From: Verrucosispora sioxanthis
GTDB taxonomy: Bacteria; Actinomycetota; Actinomycetes; Mycobacteriales; Micromonosporaceae
DNA: 64,000 nt
Direction of reading: 5' to 3'
Assembly (NCBI RefSeq): GCF_010560025.1
Contig: NZ_SAIY01000001.1
Location: 496,001 to 560,000 of the forward strand
A model generated the notes under the pieces. It was not told the DNA's origin, ran no database searches, and saw only the letters and a program-made list of their open reading frames with translations. Shown piece after piece: positions 44,065 to 56,522 of the stretch. Within the stretch, counting starts at the first letter, position 1. Every line of letters begins with the position of its first letter. The translations under genes and the position numbers were made by a program.

Positions 44065-44571
44065 ATGCTGCGCGGTACGGCGGTGACCCTACGATCGGCG
44101 ACGGCCGCCGACGTGCCCGCGCTGGCGCGGATCCGCGCCGAACCCGAGGTGCGCCGCTGGTGGCGCGGCGGCGACGACCTGGTCGCGGCCGTCGAGGCGG
44201 ATCTCGCCGACGAGAGCGTCTCGGTGTACGCCATCGAGCACGGCGACCGGATCATCGGCGCGATCCAGTGGCACGCCGAGGACGACCCGGACTACCGGCA
44301 CGCCGGCCTCGACATCTTCCTCGACCCCTCGGTACGCGGCGCCGGGCTCGCCGGGGACGCCATCCGCGTGCTGATCCGGCACCTGATCGACGTGCACGGC
44401 CATCACCGTTTCACCATCGACCCGGCGGCGGCGAACACCGCCGCCATCCGCGCGTACGCGAAGGTTGGTTTCCGGACGGTCGGGGTGATGCGCCGCTACG
44501 AACGTGGCGAGGACGGCCGCTGGCACGACGGCCTGCTGATGGACCTGCTCGCCGACGACCTGCGCGACTGA
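44065..44571 (+). CDS. GNAT acetyltransferase, AAC(6')-like
   Basis: The 168-residue protein (from ATG 44065; a GTG at 44044 inside bsaP is in frame) has the GNAT pattern with TLRSATAADVPALARIRAEP, an IGAIQWHAEDDPDYRHAGLD strand pair and LDPSVRGAGLAGDAIRVLI as acetyl-CoA loop (RGxGL variant), ending KVGFRTVGVMRRYERG. The sequence style is that of aminoglycoside 6'-N-acetyltransferase-like proteins, but most chromosomal relatives have other or unknown substrates. A hairpin follows. Confidence 0.85.
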   Translation: MLRGTAVTLRSATAADVPALARIRAEPEVRRWWRGGDDLVAAVEADLADESVSVYAIEHGDRIIGAIQWHAEDDPDYRHAGLDIFLDPSVRGAGLAGDAIRVLIRHLIDVHGHHRFTIDPAAANTAAIRAYAKVGFRTVGVMRRYERGEDGRWHDGLLMDLLADDLRD

Positions 44572-44602
44572 CCGGCCCGCCGTTCCCACGTCAGGAACAG
44601 GA

Positions 44603-44644
44603 CTCGGCCGTGCCCGTCCCGGACCTGGGACGGGCACGGCCGAG
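44603..44644. terminator. Bidirectional hairpin terminator
   Basis: Perfect 18-bp arms (44603-44620 and 44627-44644), 6-base loop, between the convergent GNAT and GH9 genes. Confidence 0.82.
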
Positions 44645-44660
44645 CCGTCGCCGGCTGATC

Positions 44661-47964
<3,304 letters not shown>

Positions 47965-48750
47965 ATGCCACAGCGTCGGCATGCGGCGCGCGCGGCCCTT
48001 TCTGGCGCCGCTGCCGCGGCCCTTATCTCCCTCGCCACACCGGCCTGGGCGAGCAGCACCGTACCGCTCCACTCGGCCCACCGCGGCTCCGTCGCGGCCG
48101 ACTTCCAGCAACAGTGTGCGGACACCAGGTTCGCCGACCGCCCCGCCGACCACGACGGTTGGCACTTCGTCCTACCCGGCGGCCCTTCCGTGGGCGGCTT
48201 CGAGAGCCTGACGCTGACCTTCGACAACGGCTCCGGCACGGTGAACGTCACCGTGCCGGACGCCACCGATGCCTACCCCGACGCGCTCTACCCCGCCGGT
48301 AACAACGGCCGCGTCATCCACGCCTACCTGTTCACCCCGGCCGGGTGGACGCTTGTGGACGGCAGCGCCACGATCAGCGGCCAGGGCGCCCGCTTCAACC
48401 TCAGTCACACCTGCGCCGGCCAGCCAACGCCGGAGTCGCCGACCCCCACGCCCACCAGCCCGGAGTCACCCTCTCCGACGCCCACCAGCCCGGAGTCGCC
48501 GACTCCCACGCCGACCACTCCGGAGTCACCCTCTCCGACACCCACCGTTCCGGAGTCGCCGACGCCGACGGCCCCGGAGTCGCCGGTTCCGTCGGACGGC
48601 ACCGGCGGTGGCGGCGGTGACGACGGCGACCTGCCGGTCACCGGTGCGGCGGTGACGACCATGGCCGTGGTCGGCGTCGGTTTGATCGGTGGCGGCGTCG
48701 CCCTTGTCACGCTGCGACGCCGTCGTGACAGGATCACCTTCACCAGCTGA
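47965..48750 (+). CDS. LPXTG-type cell-wall surface protein with PESPTP stalk
   Basis: The 261-residue protein has a signal peptide (AARAALSGAAAAALISLATP, AWA-S cleavage), an outer domain of about 120 residues with two Cys and the segment GFESLTLTFDNGSGTVNVTV, a PESPTPTPTS repeat, a sorting signal DLPVTGAAV, one membrane helix and a basic end (RRRRDR). LPVTG is a sortase motif, so the protein is expected to be linked to peptidoglycan. The outer domain is not recognised. It is divergent from the cellulase; whether it serves attachment to plant material is only a guess. Confidence 0.85.
   Translation: MPQRRHAARAALSGAAAAALISLATPAWASSTVPLHSAHRGSVAADFQQQCADTRFADRPADHDGWHFVLPGGPSVGGFESLTLTFDNGSGTVNVTVPDATDAYPDALYPAGNNGRVIHAYLFTPAGWTLVDGSATISGQGARFNLSHTCAGQPTPESPTPTPTSPESPSPTPTSPESPTPTPTTPESPSPTPTVPESPTPTAPESPVPSDGTGGGGGDDGDLPVTGAAVTTMAVVGVGLIGGGVALVTLRRRRDRITFTS
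48430..48591 (+). repeat. 30-bp coding tandem repeat (PESP-x-PTPT)
   Basis: Four 30-bp units and shorter ends encode PESPTPTPTS, PESPSPTPTS, PESPTPTPTT, PESPSPTPTV, PESPTPTA and PESPVP. The fifth residue alternates T/S, as if a 60-bp double unit had been copied. It forms the wall-spanning stalk of the LPXTG-type protein. Confidence 0.9.
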
Positions 48751-48757
48751 CACCATC

Positions 48758-48796
48758 CGAGAACGGCCGCCGGCATCCTTGCGGCGGCCGTTCTCG
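48758..48796. terminator. Hairpin terminator after surface protein
   Basis: Perfect 15-bp arms (48758-48772 and 48782-48796) with a 9-base loop, 7 bases after the stop codon. Confidence 0.8.
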
Positions 48797-49070
48797 TGGT
48801 AGCGGGTGATACCGCCGAGCGACCGTACCGTACTCGCCAGTAACAAAGCGGGAATCATCACACAATCGAGGGAGGTCGATCAATAGAGCGTAAACCGCAG
48901 GTGGAGATGGCCGGCGACAGCGTGACTTCAACCTCCACTGAGGACCGACCACCATCGGATGTCCTGCGATACGGACCGTACTGTTGCTGTCGCACTGGGC
49001 GGCGGGCGACAGTACGCGGCACCTGGCGGCACCCGTCGACGGCCGCTCCCGCCCACCTGAGGAGATCGCG
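48797..49070. other. Intergenic region before aldehyde dehydrogenase
   Basis: No convincing gene. It includes a moderately A/T-rich part (48835-48895, with AGTAACAAAGCGGG and AATCATCACACAATC) that may hold the promoter, and the ribosome site TGAGGAG (49058-49064) of the next gene. No operator symmetry was recognised. Confidence 0.6.
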
Positions 49071-50639
49071 ATGGCTCTACGACTCGCCGACGGAACCTCC
49101 TGGTCCGACACTCTCGCCCGGGCGGTGGCCGGCACCGCGGAGGCGTTCGACCGCCCGGCCGACGGCACCATCACCCTGCGGAATCTGGTCGGCGGCGAGT
49201 GGCGCACCGGCGGTGCGCCGACGCCGGCGCGTACCCCGGTCGACAACAGTGTGCTGGTCAAACTGGCACGGCTGGACGCGGCGGCCGCCCACGACGCGGT
49301 GATCCACGCCGGCACGGCCCACGCCACCTGGGCCGGTACCCCGCTGGCCGAACGCCGGTCGCGGGTCATCGACGCGCTGGACGCGCTCACCGCCCACCGC
49401 GACCTGCTGGCCCTGCTGCTGGTCTGGGAGATCGGCAAGCCGTGGCGGCTGGCCTGCGCCGACGTCGACCGCGCACTCGACGGGGTGCGCTGGTACGTCG
49501 ACGAGATCGACCGGATGCTCGCCGACGGCCGCACCCCGCTGCCCGGCCCGGTCAGCAACATCGCCTCGTGGAACTACCCGATGAGCGTGCTGGTGCACGC
49601 CGAACTGGTGCAGATGCTCGCCGGCAACGCGGTCATCGCCAAGACGCCGTCGCAGGGCGGCGCGGTCTGTCTGACCGTGGCGCACGCGCTGCTGCACCGC
49701 GCCGGGCTGCCCGCCACGCTGCTCTCCGGCAGCGGCGAGGCGCTGTCCGAGGTGCTGGTACGGGCACCCGAGATCGGCGCGGTGGCCTTCGTCGGTGGCC
49801 GCTCCAACGGGGGAAAGGTGGCCGCCGCCCTGCTCGACTCGAACAAGCGCCACTTCATCGAGCAGGAGGGCCTCAACGCCTGGGGCGTGTGGAACTTCTC
49901 CCAATGGGACCTGCTCGCCGCGCACCTGAAGAAGGGCTTCGAGTACGGCAAGCAGCGCTGCACCGCGTACCCCCGGTTCGTGGTCCAGCGGGACCTGGTC
50001 GACGAGTTCCTCGACATGTACCTGCCGGTGGTCCGCTCGGTCCGGTTCGGGCACCCGCTGGCGGTCGACGAGACCTGGCGGGCCGGCGACCCGCTGCCGG
50101 AGCTGGACTTCGGCCCGCTGATCAGCGCCGCCAAGGCCGACGAGTTGCGCCGCAAGGTCGACGAGGCGGTACGCGGCGGCGCCGTCCCGTTGTACCGGGG
50201 CAAACTCGACGGTGCGCCGTTCCTGCCCGGTCAGGACACCTCGGCGTACGTCGCACCGTCGGTGCTGCTCGCCCCGCCCGGCCGGTCCCGGCTGATGCAC
50301 GCCGAGCCGTTCGGCCCGGTCGACACCATCGTCGTGGTGGACACCACCGACGAGTTGCTGGCCCAGATGAACGCCTCCAACGGCGCGCTGGTGGCCTCCC
50401 TCGCCTGCGACGACACCGACGAGGCGGCGAAGCTTGCGGTCGACCTGCAGGCCTTCAAGGTGGGCATCAACAAACCCCGCTCGCGGGGCGACCGCCAGGA
50501 GCCGTTCGGCGGGCGGGGTGCCTCCTGGAAGGGCGCCTTCGTCGGCGGGGACCTGCTGGTCCAGGCCGTCACCGTGGGCGACGACGACCGCCTCTACGGC
50601 AACTTCCAGGACCGCACCGCCCTGCCTCCGAACCTCTGA
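49071..50639 (+). CDS. Aldehyde dehydrogenase family protein
   Basis: The 522-residue protein follows the ALDH fold: GTITLRNLVGGEWRTGG, LPGPVSNIASWNYPMSVLVH (cofactor site, NxxSW/NYP), NAVIAKTPSQGG, AFVGGRSNGGKV, IEQEGLNAWG (general-base Glu), KKGFEYGKQRCTAYPRFVV (catalytic Cys) and EPFGPVDTIVVVD. It oxidises an aldehyde with NAD(P)+; the substrate is not visible. Some residues around the nucleophile differ from common betaine- or succinate-type ALDHs, so it belongs to a less studied branch. It is a single-gene unit ended by a bidirectional hairpin. Confidence 0.93.
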   Translation: MALRLADGTSWSDTLARAVAGTAEAFDRPADGTITLRNLVGGEWRTGGAPTPARTPVDNSVLVKLARLDAAAAHDAVIHAGTAHATWAGTPLAERRSRVIDALDALTAHRDLLALLLVWEIGKPWRLACADVDRALDGVRWYVDEIDRMLADGRTPLPGPVSNIASWNYPMSVLVHAELVQMLAGNAVIAKTPSQGGAVCLTVAHALLHRAGLPATLLSGSGEALSEVLVRAPEIGAVAFVGGRSNGGKVAAALLDSNKRHFIEQEGLNAWGVWNFSQWDLLAAHLKKGFEYGKQRCTAYPRFVVQRDLVDEFLDMYLPVVRSVRFGHPLAVDETWRAGDPLPELDFGPLISAAKADELRRKVDEAVRGGAVPLYRGKLDGAPFLPGQDTSAYVAPSVLLAPPGRSRLMHAEPFGPVDTIVVVDTTDELLAQMNASNGALVASLACDDTDEAAKLAVDLQAFKVGINKPRSRGDRQEPFGGRGASWKGAFVGGDLLVQAVTVGDDDRLYGNFQDRTALPPNL

Positions 50640-50663
50640 CCGGGGCCCGGCCGGAAAGCACGC

Positions 50664-50700
50664 GGTGGGCAGGACTCCCGCACCGGGAGTCCTGCCCACC
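50664..50700. terminator. Bidirectional hairpin terminator
   Basis: Perfect 17-bp arms (50664-50680 and 50684-50700) with a 3-base loop between the convergent ALDH and ACT-GNAT genes. Confidence 0.88.
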
Positions 50701-50738
50701 TCACCGGCCTCCGCACCGGAGGTCGGTCGTCTGAGCCG

Positions 50739-51800
50739 TCAGCCGGCGGTGTCCGCCGTCGCCGGCGTCTCGGCGGCCAACGGCACGGTCATGGTCAGCA
50801 GGCCGCCGTCCCGCTGGACGGTGGTCGGCCGGGACAACCGGCGCAGCGTACGCAGCATCGGGGCGTTGTCCGCCTGGACGTGCAGCACCATCGCCGCGTA
50901 GCCGGCCGACTCGGCCTGCCGGGTCAGCCGGCGCAGCAGCGTCGAGCCGAGCCCACGGCGCTGCCAGTCGTCGCGTACCAGCAACGCCAACTCGGCCTCG
51001 TCACCCTCGGCGAGCAGGTTGGCCATCGCGACGACCGACTCCGCCGCCCCGCCGGAGCCGGTCGTCGCGGCGACCAGGGTCAGCCCGCGCGCCGGCTCCA
51101 GCAGCCGGCGCAGTCGGGCCGGTGCGGGCACACCCGCACCCCCCAGATAACGGCGCTGCCGGCTCCGCGCCGAGCAGGCCTGATGCAACTCGACCACCGC
51201 CGTGAGGTCGTCCGCGACGGCGGGGCGTACGGTCAATTCGGCACCGTCGGGTAGGACCACGGTGACCTGCTCGGTGCTGCGGCGGGCGGCGGTGGCCCCC
51301 AGTTCGAGCAGCGCCTGGGCCCGGGCGTACTCGGCCGGGGTGAAGCTCGGCGCGAGCCGGCGCAGGGTGTACGACCCCCCGTTCGGGTCGGCCAGCAGCA
51401 TCGTGTTGCCGTCGATCCCGGGGCGGGCCAGGGCCGGCGCGGCCCGCCAGGTCACCTCGTCGGCACCGAGCAGCGCCCGGAGCACCTCACCTGTCGCGTC
51501 GGGGTCATGCACCAGCCGGGTCGCCAGCCCGAGCACCCGGGTCGGCTGATCGGCCAGGCCACGCGCCTCACTGCGCGCCACCCAGCAGTCCCGCCCCCGG
51601 CCCCGTTCGACGGCGGCGAGCAGTCCCGCCTCGTCGAGGGTGTCCGGCGCGTCGACGAGGAAATCGTCGACGGCACCGTGCTCGGTGGTGTGCACCTGCA
51701 CGGTGAGGATGTTGACTCCACGCAACGCGAGGCTCGCCGTGAGCACCGACAGGTAGCCCGGCCGGTCGTCCACGGTGGCTCGGATCCGCCACAGCGTCAT
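50739..51800 (-). CDS. ACT domain-GNAT acetyltransferase fusion
   Basis: The 353-residue protein starts with an ACT domain (LWRIRATVDDRPGYLSVLTA, GVNILTVQVHTTEHGAVDDF, about 1-75), has a middle region of about 100 residues, and ends with a GNAT domain (about 185-335: LTVRPAVADDLTAVVELHQA, ELALLVRDDWQRRGLGSTLL with the acetyl-CoA loop QRRGLGS). ACT domains bind amino acids, so the design suggests amino-acid-gated acetylation, perhaps of a protein lysine as for actinobacterial Pat-like enzymes. The following gene encodes a second ACT protein on the same strand. Confidence 0.85.
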   Translation of the reverse strand: MTLWRIRATVDDRPGYLSVLTASLALRGVNILTVQVHTTEHGAVDDFLVDAPDTLDEAGLLAAVERGRGRDCWVARSEARGLADQPTRVLGLATRLVHDPDATGEVLRALLGADEVTWRAAPALARPGIDGNTMLLADPNGGSYTLRRLAPSFTPAEYARAQALLELGATAARRSTEQVTVVLPDGAELTVRPAVADDLTAVVELHQACSARSRQRRYLGGAGVPAPARLRRLLEPARGLTLVAATTGSGGAAESVVAMANLLAEGDEAELALLVRDDWQRRGLGSTLLRRLTRQAESAGYAAMVLHVQADNAPMLRTLRRLSRPTTVQRDGGLLTMTVPLAAETPATADTAG

Positions 51801-51901
51801 CGTTGCCTCCCTTCGCCTGCCACCCTCGTCCGCGGCTGTTGCCGGTCGGTTGCCTCACCATGTCCAGCCGCGTCCGGCCCTGCGGTCTGCGTCACAGCCG
51901 G

Positions 51902-52603
51902 TCAGGGGTTGGCGCTCACCGACGGGGTGCCCACCAGGTCGAGCCGGTCGCCGAGGATCACCGCGCAGGCGCGGACCAACTGGGCGAGCCGGTCCACCTC
52001 GGTCGAGTGGAACGCGGCCGGCGTGAGCGTGTCGCTGTGCTCGCGGGAGACCACCAGGACCAGCCCGGCCCGACCGAACGGCGCGACCGCGAAGTGACCG
52101 CCGTCGGGTGCGGTCATCGCCCGGGCGCGCAGCGGGGTCACCTCCGGCAGCTTCGGTGGCACCGGGGTACGCCAACTGGCGTGCCCGACCGTCGCACCGC
52201 CACCCCCGGTACGCGACGCCCAGTCGACCGGCACCACCGCGGCAACCGACCAGTCGGCGGCGAGCAGCCCGGGTACCGCGTCGACCAGGGTGGCCAGCCC
52301 GTCGGCCGGGTTCGCCGCGACCTGCGCCAGCAGCTCGGCGTCCTGGCCGGTGGTGGTGGGCGCGCCGATCGCCCGCCAGACCCCGTCCACCCGTACGCCG
52401 GGGATCGCCGCCAGACCGACCAGCAGCCGTTCCACCCGGGCGGCGCCCGGCCACACCACCGTGAAGTCGTCGACCGCCCGCCCGCCGAGACGTTCCAGCA
52501 CGACCACCTGGACGATGTCCGCCCCGGACACGCCGAGGGTGCGCGCCACCTGACCGAGCGTTCCCGGACGGTCCGGCAGGGTGACCCGAACGCGCAGCAA
52601 CAT
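51902..52603 (-). CDS. Stand-alone ACT-domain protein
   Basis: The 233-residue protein has an N-terminal ACT domain (LLRVRVTLPDRPGTLGQVAR, VSGADIVQVVVLERLGGRAV) and a C-terminal region (about 95-233) with a GAF-like flavour (FAVAPFGRAGLVLVVSREHS, then RLAQLVRACAVILGDRLDLV). ATG 52603 has GGAGGGG eight bases upstream. It lies 101 bases upstream of the ACT-GNAT gene, same strand, so a shared amino-acid signal is plausible. No enzyme activity is evident. Confidence 0.78.
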   Translation of the reverse strand: MLLRVRVTLPDRPGTLGQVARTLGVSGADIVQVVVLERLGGRAVDDFTVVWPGAARVERLLVGLAAIPGVRVDGVWRAIGAPTTTGQDAELLAQVAANPADGLATLVDAVPGLLAADWSVAAVVPVDWASRTGGGGATVGHASWRTPVPPKLPEVTPLRARAMTAPDGGHFAVAPFGRAGLVLVVSREHSDTLTPAAFHSTEVDRLAQLVRACAVILGDRLDLVGTPSVSANP

Positions 52604-52751
52604 CTCAAACCCCTCCGCTCGGCGGGCCGACACGGTGGCCGGCAGGCTGATGTCAGCCTGGCAGTTGACCATTTCGTCCCTGTTGCGGCGGCATGTCCCG
52701 AGGGTCAAACCTGACCTTGACAAGCCGCCGGAGCTGCCATGGACTGTCCGG

Positions 52752-53804
52752 ATGACCGAACCGACCGCCGGCCCGCCCGCCGGTCTGGATCTGGACCGGC
52801 TCGGCGGCTACCTGGCGGCGCACCGTCCCGATCTGGCCGCCGGCCCGCTACGGGCCGAGCTGATCGCCGGTGGCCGGTCGAACCTGACCTATCTGGTCCA
52901 CGCCGGCGATCGGGACGTGGTGCTGCGCCGTCCACCGCTCGGGCACGTGCTGGCCACCGCGCACGACATGGCCCGGGAGTTCCGGGTCATCTCGGCGCTC
53001 GCCCCGACCGACGTCCCGGTGCCCGGCGCCCTGCTGCTCTGCACCGAGCCGGACGTGCTGGGGGCACCCTTCTACCTGATGGAACGGGTGCCGGGTGAGG
53101 TGTTCCGCAGCCGCGCCCGCACCGACCAGCTCACCGGCGGGCAGCGACACGGGCTGGCCATGACGATGATGGACACCCTGGCGGCGCTGCACACGGTCGA
53201 GCCGGCAGCGGTCGGCCTGGCTGACTTCGGCCGCCCGGAGGGGTTCCTGGCCCGGCAGGTCCGCCGCTGGTCGGGGCAGCTCGACCGGTCCCGCAGCCGA
53301 CCGCTGCCCGGCATCGACGAGCTGCGCGACCGGCTCGCCGACACCGCGCCCGAGGGGGCCAACGCCGGTCGGATCGTGCACGGGGACTTCCGGCTGGACA
53401 ACCTGCTCGCCACCGTCGACCCGGTGACGGTGACGGCGGTGCTGGACTGGGAGATGGCCACCCTCGGCGACCCGCTGGCCGATCTCGGGCTGTTGCTGAC
53501 CTACTGGGACGTGCTTGGCGGCGACGCTCTCTCCGACGGCAATCCGGTCGCCGACGGCCTCGGGCCGCGTGCCGGCTTCCCCAGCGGCGCCGAGCTGATC
53601 GACCGGTACGCGGGCCGCAGCGACGTCGACGTAGGTCCCCTGCACTGGCACGTCGCGCTGGGCTGCTTCAAACTGGCCGTCATCTGCGAGGGCATCCACT
53701 ACCGGCACACCCTCGGCCAGACCCTCGGCGAGGGCTTCGACACCATCGGGGGCCTCGTCGCCCCGCTTGTCGCACACGGACTGACCGCGGTGAGGGAGAC
53801 CTGA
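52752..53804 (+). CDS. APH/ACAD10-like phosphotransferase family protein
   Basis: The 350-residue protein has the aminoglycoside-phosphotransferase-like kinase fold: [26 protein letters not shown] (nucleotide loop and Lys-equivalent region), [19 protein letters not shown] (catalytic HGDxxxxN), [20 protein letters not shown] (metal-binding D of the DxD-like motif). Together with a downstream acyl-CoA dehydrogenase this is the arrangement of the ACAD10/ACAD11 system, in which a 4-hydroxyacyl-CoA is phosphorylated and then processed. Its stop overlaps the dehydrogenase ATG by one base. Confidence 0.9.
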   Translation: MTEPTAGPPAGLDLDRLGGYLAAHRPDLAAGPLRAELIAGGRSNLTYLVHAGDRDVVLRRPPLGHVLATAHDMAREFRVISALAPTDVPVPGALLLCTEPDVLGAPFYLMERVPGEVFRSRARTDQLTGGQRHGLAMTMMDTLAALHTVEPAAVGLADFGRPEGFLARQVRRWSGQLDRSRSRPLPGIDELRDRLADTAPEGANAGRIVHGDFRLDNLLATVDPVTVTAVLDWEMATLGDPLADLGLLLTYWDVLGGDALSDGNPVADGLGPRAGFPSGAELIDRYAGRSDVDVGPLHWHVALGCFKLAVICEGIHYRHTLGQTLGEGFDTIGGLVAPLVAHGLTAVRET

Positions 53805-55024
53805 TGGACTTCGCGTACGACGCCCGGACCGAGCAGCTGCGCACCGAGCTGACCGACTTCCTCGAGCAGCACGTGTACCCGGCCGAACCGGTGCACGCCG
53901 CCCAGGTCGCCGCGGCTGGTGACCCGTGGGCCCGCCCGCCGGTGCTGGCCGAGCTGAAGGCCGAGGCACGCCGGCGCAACCTGTGGAACCTCTTCCTGCC
54001 CGATCCGCGCCACGGTGCCGGGCTGACCAACCTCCAGTACGCCCCGCTGGCCGAGCTGACCGGGCGCAGCCCGCACCTCGCGCCGGAGGCGCTCAACTGC
54101 GCCGCGCCCGACACCGGCAACATGGAACTACTCGCCGAGTTCGGCTCCCCCGCGCAACAGGAACGCTGGCTCACTCCGCTGCTGGCCGGCGAGATCCGCT
54201 CCGCGTTCTGCATGACCGAGCCCGACGTGGCCTCCTCCGACGCGACGAACATCGCCACGTCGATCCGTCGCGACGGTGACCACTACGTCGTCGACGGCCG
54301 CAAGTGGTGGTCGTCCGGCGCGATGGACCCGGCCTGCGAGATCCTCATCGTGATGGGCAAGACCGACCCGGGCGCCGAGCGGCACCGGCAGCAGAGCATG
54401 ATCCTGGTTCCCCGGGACACCCCGGGGGTCACCATCCGCCGGGGCATGCGGGTCTTCGGCTACAGCGACGCCTCGCATGGCGGACACGCCGAGATCGACT
54501 TCGACGGTGTGCGAGTGCCGGCGGAGAACCTGGTCGGTGCCGAGGGGACCGGCTTCGCCATCGCGCAGGCCCGACTCGGTCCGGGCCGGATCCACCACTG
54601 CATGCGTTTGATCGGCATGGCCGAGCGAGCGCTGGAGCTGCTCTGCCGCCGGACCGTCGAGCGGACAGCCTTCGGCCGCCCGCTCGCCGAACAGGGCGTG
54701 GTACGCGAGTGGATCGCCGAGGCCCGAGTCCGCATCGAGCAGGCCCGGCTGCTGGTCCTCAAGACCGCCTGGCTGATGGACACCGTCGGCAACAAGGGCG
54801 CGCACACCGAGATCCAGGCCATCAAGATCGCCACCCCGGCGATGGCCGAGTGGGTCATCGACAAGGCCATCCAGGCGTACGGCGCGGCCGGGGTCAGCCA
54901 GGACACGCCGCTGGCCGCACTCTGGTCCCAGGCTCGCACGCTGCGCCTCGCCGACGGCCCCGACGAGGTACACCGCAACAGCCTCGCCAAGCGCGAACTG
55001 CGCCGCTGGACCGCCCCCGCCTGA
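53804..55024 (+). CDS. Acyl-CoA dehydrogenase family protein
   Basis: The 406-residue protein has the ACAD pattern: [20 protein letters not shown] (flavin and substrate loop), [60 protein letters not shown] and [20 protein letters not shown] near the C-terminus. Like ACAD10/11 it is translationally coupled to a phosphotransferase, so it probably works on a 4-hydroxy (phosphorylated) acyl-CoA, allowing hydroxy-fatty acids into beta-oxidation; substrate length is not visible. Confidence 0.92.
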   Translation: MDFAYDARTEQLRTELTDFLEQHVYPAEPVHAAQVAAAGDPWARPPVLAELKAEARRRNLWNLFLPDPRHGAGLTNLQYAPLAELTGRSPHLAPEALNCAAPDTGNMELLAEFGSPAQQERWLTPLLAGEIRSAFCMTEPDVASSDATNIATSIRRDGDHYVVDGRKWWSSGAMDPACEILIVMGKTDPGAERHRQQSMILVPRDTPGVTIRRGMRVFGYSDASHGGHAEIDFDGVRVPAENLVGAEGTGFAIAQARLGPGRIHHCMRLIGMAERALELLCRRTVERTAFGRPLAEQGVVREWIAEARVRIEQARLLVLKTAWLMDTVGNKGAHTEIQAIKIATPAMAEWVIDKAIQAYGAAGVSQDTPLAALWSQARTLRLADGPDEVHRNSLAKRELRRWTAPA

Positions 55025-55393
55025 GCGCAGCCGCCCCGTGCCGCGCGAAGCACTACCGCTGGTGCCGGCACCGGTAAGCGCCAGACCTACATCCGGCGTT
55101 TGCCCCGAACATCACTCCCTGTGCACATCAGGCCGCCCCCCGATGTACCAGGTCGCAGCCTTTGCTCTGCTTCAACCGACGCAACGCTCACGGTCCGCAT
55201 CCGCGTGCGGCCGACAGTCAGAACCGGCCGTCGCGTTACCACTGCTCAGACATGAATGCGTCCGTTGAAGCAGAGCAAAGCGTGCAAGGTGGCAGGTGGG
55301 TGGGACGGCCGTTAGTCACGCAGTGTCAGAAACACGGAGAGTCAGCGAGGCAGGGAGGAGGCGGTGCGGCGGCAGGGAGGAGGGGTACGCAGA
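55025..55393. other. Gene-free region with inverted-repeat element
   Basis: The 369 bp between the acyl-CoA dehydrogenase and cebR (convergent) contain no supported gene. The main feature is the inverted repeat at 55160-55280. The part from 55285 to 55393 is simple and rich in G-runs (GGAGGAGGCGG-like) with no recognisable signal. Confidence 0.7.
55160..55280. repeat. 121-bp element with 24-bp inverted ends
   Basis: The left arm (55160-55183) starts CTTTGCTCTGCTTCAAC and the right arm (55257-55280) ends GTTGAAGCAGAGCAAAG; the 24-bp arms match at 23 positions. The 73-bp centre encodes nothing obvious. It could be a miniature transposable element, an extragenic repeat family member or a very long-armed terminator between convergent genes. 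No target-site duplication is evident. Confidence 0.8.
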
Positions 55394-56440
55394 TCAGGCG
55401 GACGCGCGCTCGACGAACTGGGTGTCCAGGACGACGTGTGGGGTGAGCATCTCGTCGCCGCGGATGCGGTCGACGAGCAGCCGTGCCATCTGCCGGCCCA
55501 TCTCCTCCACCGGCTGAAACACCGAGGTCAGTGGCGGGTTGGCCTGCCGGGCGATGGGCTCGTCGCCGAAGCCGACCACCGCCACGTCCTGCGGCACCCG
55601 GCGGCCGGCCTCCCGCAGCGTCCGCATGGCACCGAAGGCCATCAGGTCGGCGGCCACGAACACGGCGTCCAGGTCAGGGCAGCGCTCCAGCAGCCCTCGC
55701 ATGGCCGTCGCCCCGCTCTCCTCGCTGAAGTCGCCGTACGCGATCAGGTCGGGATTGACGCCGAACCCGGCGGTGCGGACCGCGTCCCGGTAGCCGGACA
55801 ACCGGGCCAGGCCGGCGCCCATGTCCTGCGGGCCGGCGATGGTGGCGATCCGCCGTCGTCCGCGACTGGCGAGATACTCGACGGCCTGCCGCGCCCCGCC
55901 GGCGTTGTTGACGTCGACGAACGACACGGGCTGCGCCTCGGGGTGCAGCATCCGCGCGGGCCGCCCGCCGAGCACAGTGGGCAGGCCACGCTCCTCCAGC
56001 AGGGTGGGCAGCGGATCGTCGTCGTGCAGCGACAACAGCAGTACGCCGTCGACGTGCTGGTTGGTCAGGTGGTGCTCGACCCGCTCCCGCTCCAGCGGCG
56101 ACTGGGCCATGGCCAGCCAGAGCTGCAACGGCGTCTCCAGCAGGGCGGAGCTGATCCCCCGGACGATGCCGGCGAAGAACGGCTCGGCGAAGATCCGCTC
56201 ACCGGACTCGCTGACCACCAGGGCCACCGAGTCGGTCCGCTGGGTGACGAGCGCCCGAGCGGCGCGGTTGGGTACGTACCCCAGCTCGGCAATGGCCTGC
56301 TGCACGGCGGCCCGGGCCTCCGGACTCACCTGCGGGGAGCCGTTGACCACGCGGGAGACCGTGCCACGGCCAACTCCGGCACGGGCGGCGACCGCGTCGA
56401 GCGTCGGTCGCCCGAGCGACCGGGTGCGCTGCGTTGTCAT
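55394..56440 (-). CDS. cebR: LacI-family repressor of cellulose/cellobiose genes
   Basis: The 348-residue repressor has a LacI HTH (PTLDAVAARAGVGRGTVSRV, hinge helix ending NRAARALVTQ) and sugar-binding domain (DSVALVVSESGERIFAEPFF, FVDVNNAGGARQAVEYLASR, VAVVGFGDEPIARQANPPLT). Position at the end of the cebE-cebF-cebG-bglC cluster and the presence of CebR-type boxes before cebE and the GH9 gene identify it as CebR, which in streptomycetes is released from DNA by cellobiose. Only about 30% of the HTH is shared with the two xylan-locus LacI proteins. Confidence 0.93.
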   Translation of the reverse strand: MTTQRTRSLGRPTLDAVAARAGVGRGTVSRVVNGSPQVSPEARAAVQQAIAELGYVPNRAARALVTQRTDSVALVVSESGERIFAEPFFAGIVRGISSALLETPLQLWLAMAQSPLERERVEHHLTNQHVDGVLLLSLHDDDPLPTLLEERGLPTVLGGRPARMLHPEAQPVSFVDVNNAGGARQAVEYLASRGRRRIATIAGPQDMGAGLARLSGYRDAVRTAGFGVNPDLIAYGDFSEESGATAMRGLLERCPDLDAVFVAADLMAFGAMRTLREAGRRVPQDVAVVGFGDEPIARQANPPLTSVFQPVEEMGRQMARLLVDRIRGDEMLTPHVVLDTQFVERASA

Positions 56441-56460
56441 CGTCTGCTCCTCCGACGTCA

Positions 56461-56501
56461 GGCGGCCCCGGCACCTTCACCAGCGTCGGTGCCGGGCCGC
56501 C
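56461..56501. terminator. Hairpin between bglC and cebR
   Basis: Arms at 56461-56475 and 56488-56501 (one bulged base), directly after bglC on the minus strand. It may end the ceb-bglC transcript, leaving cebR with its own start. Confidence 0.6.
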
Positions 56502-56522
56502 CGTTACTGGCTGGCCATCGCC

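Noticed and set aside
44065..44571. Calling the GNAT a proven aminoglycoside-resistance gene
   Set aside because: Only general AAC(6')-like features are seen, and chromosomal relatives often have other substrates.
48430..48591. A CRISPR-like array
   Set aside because: Repeats are contiguous without spacers and encode a Pro/Ser/Thr stalk in frame. No CRISPR array or cas gene was seen anywhere in the window.
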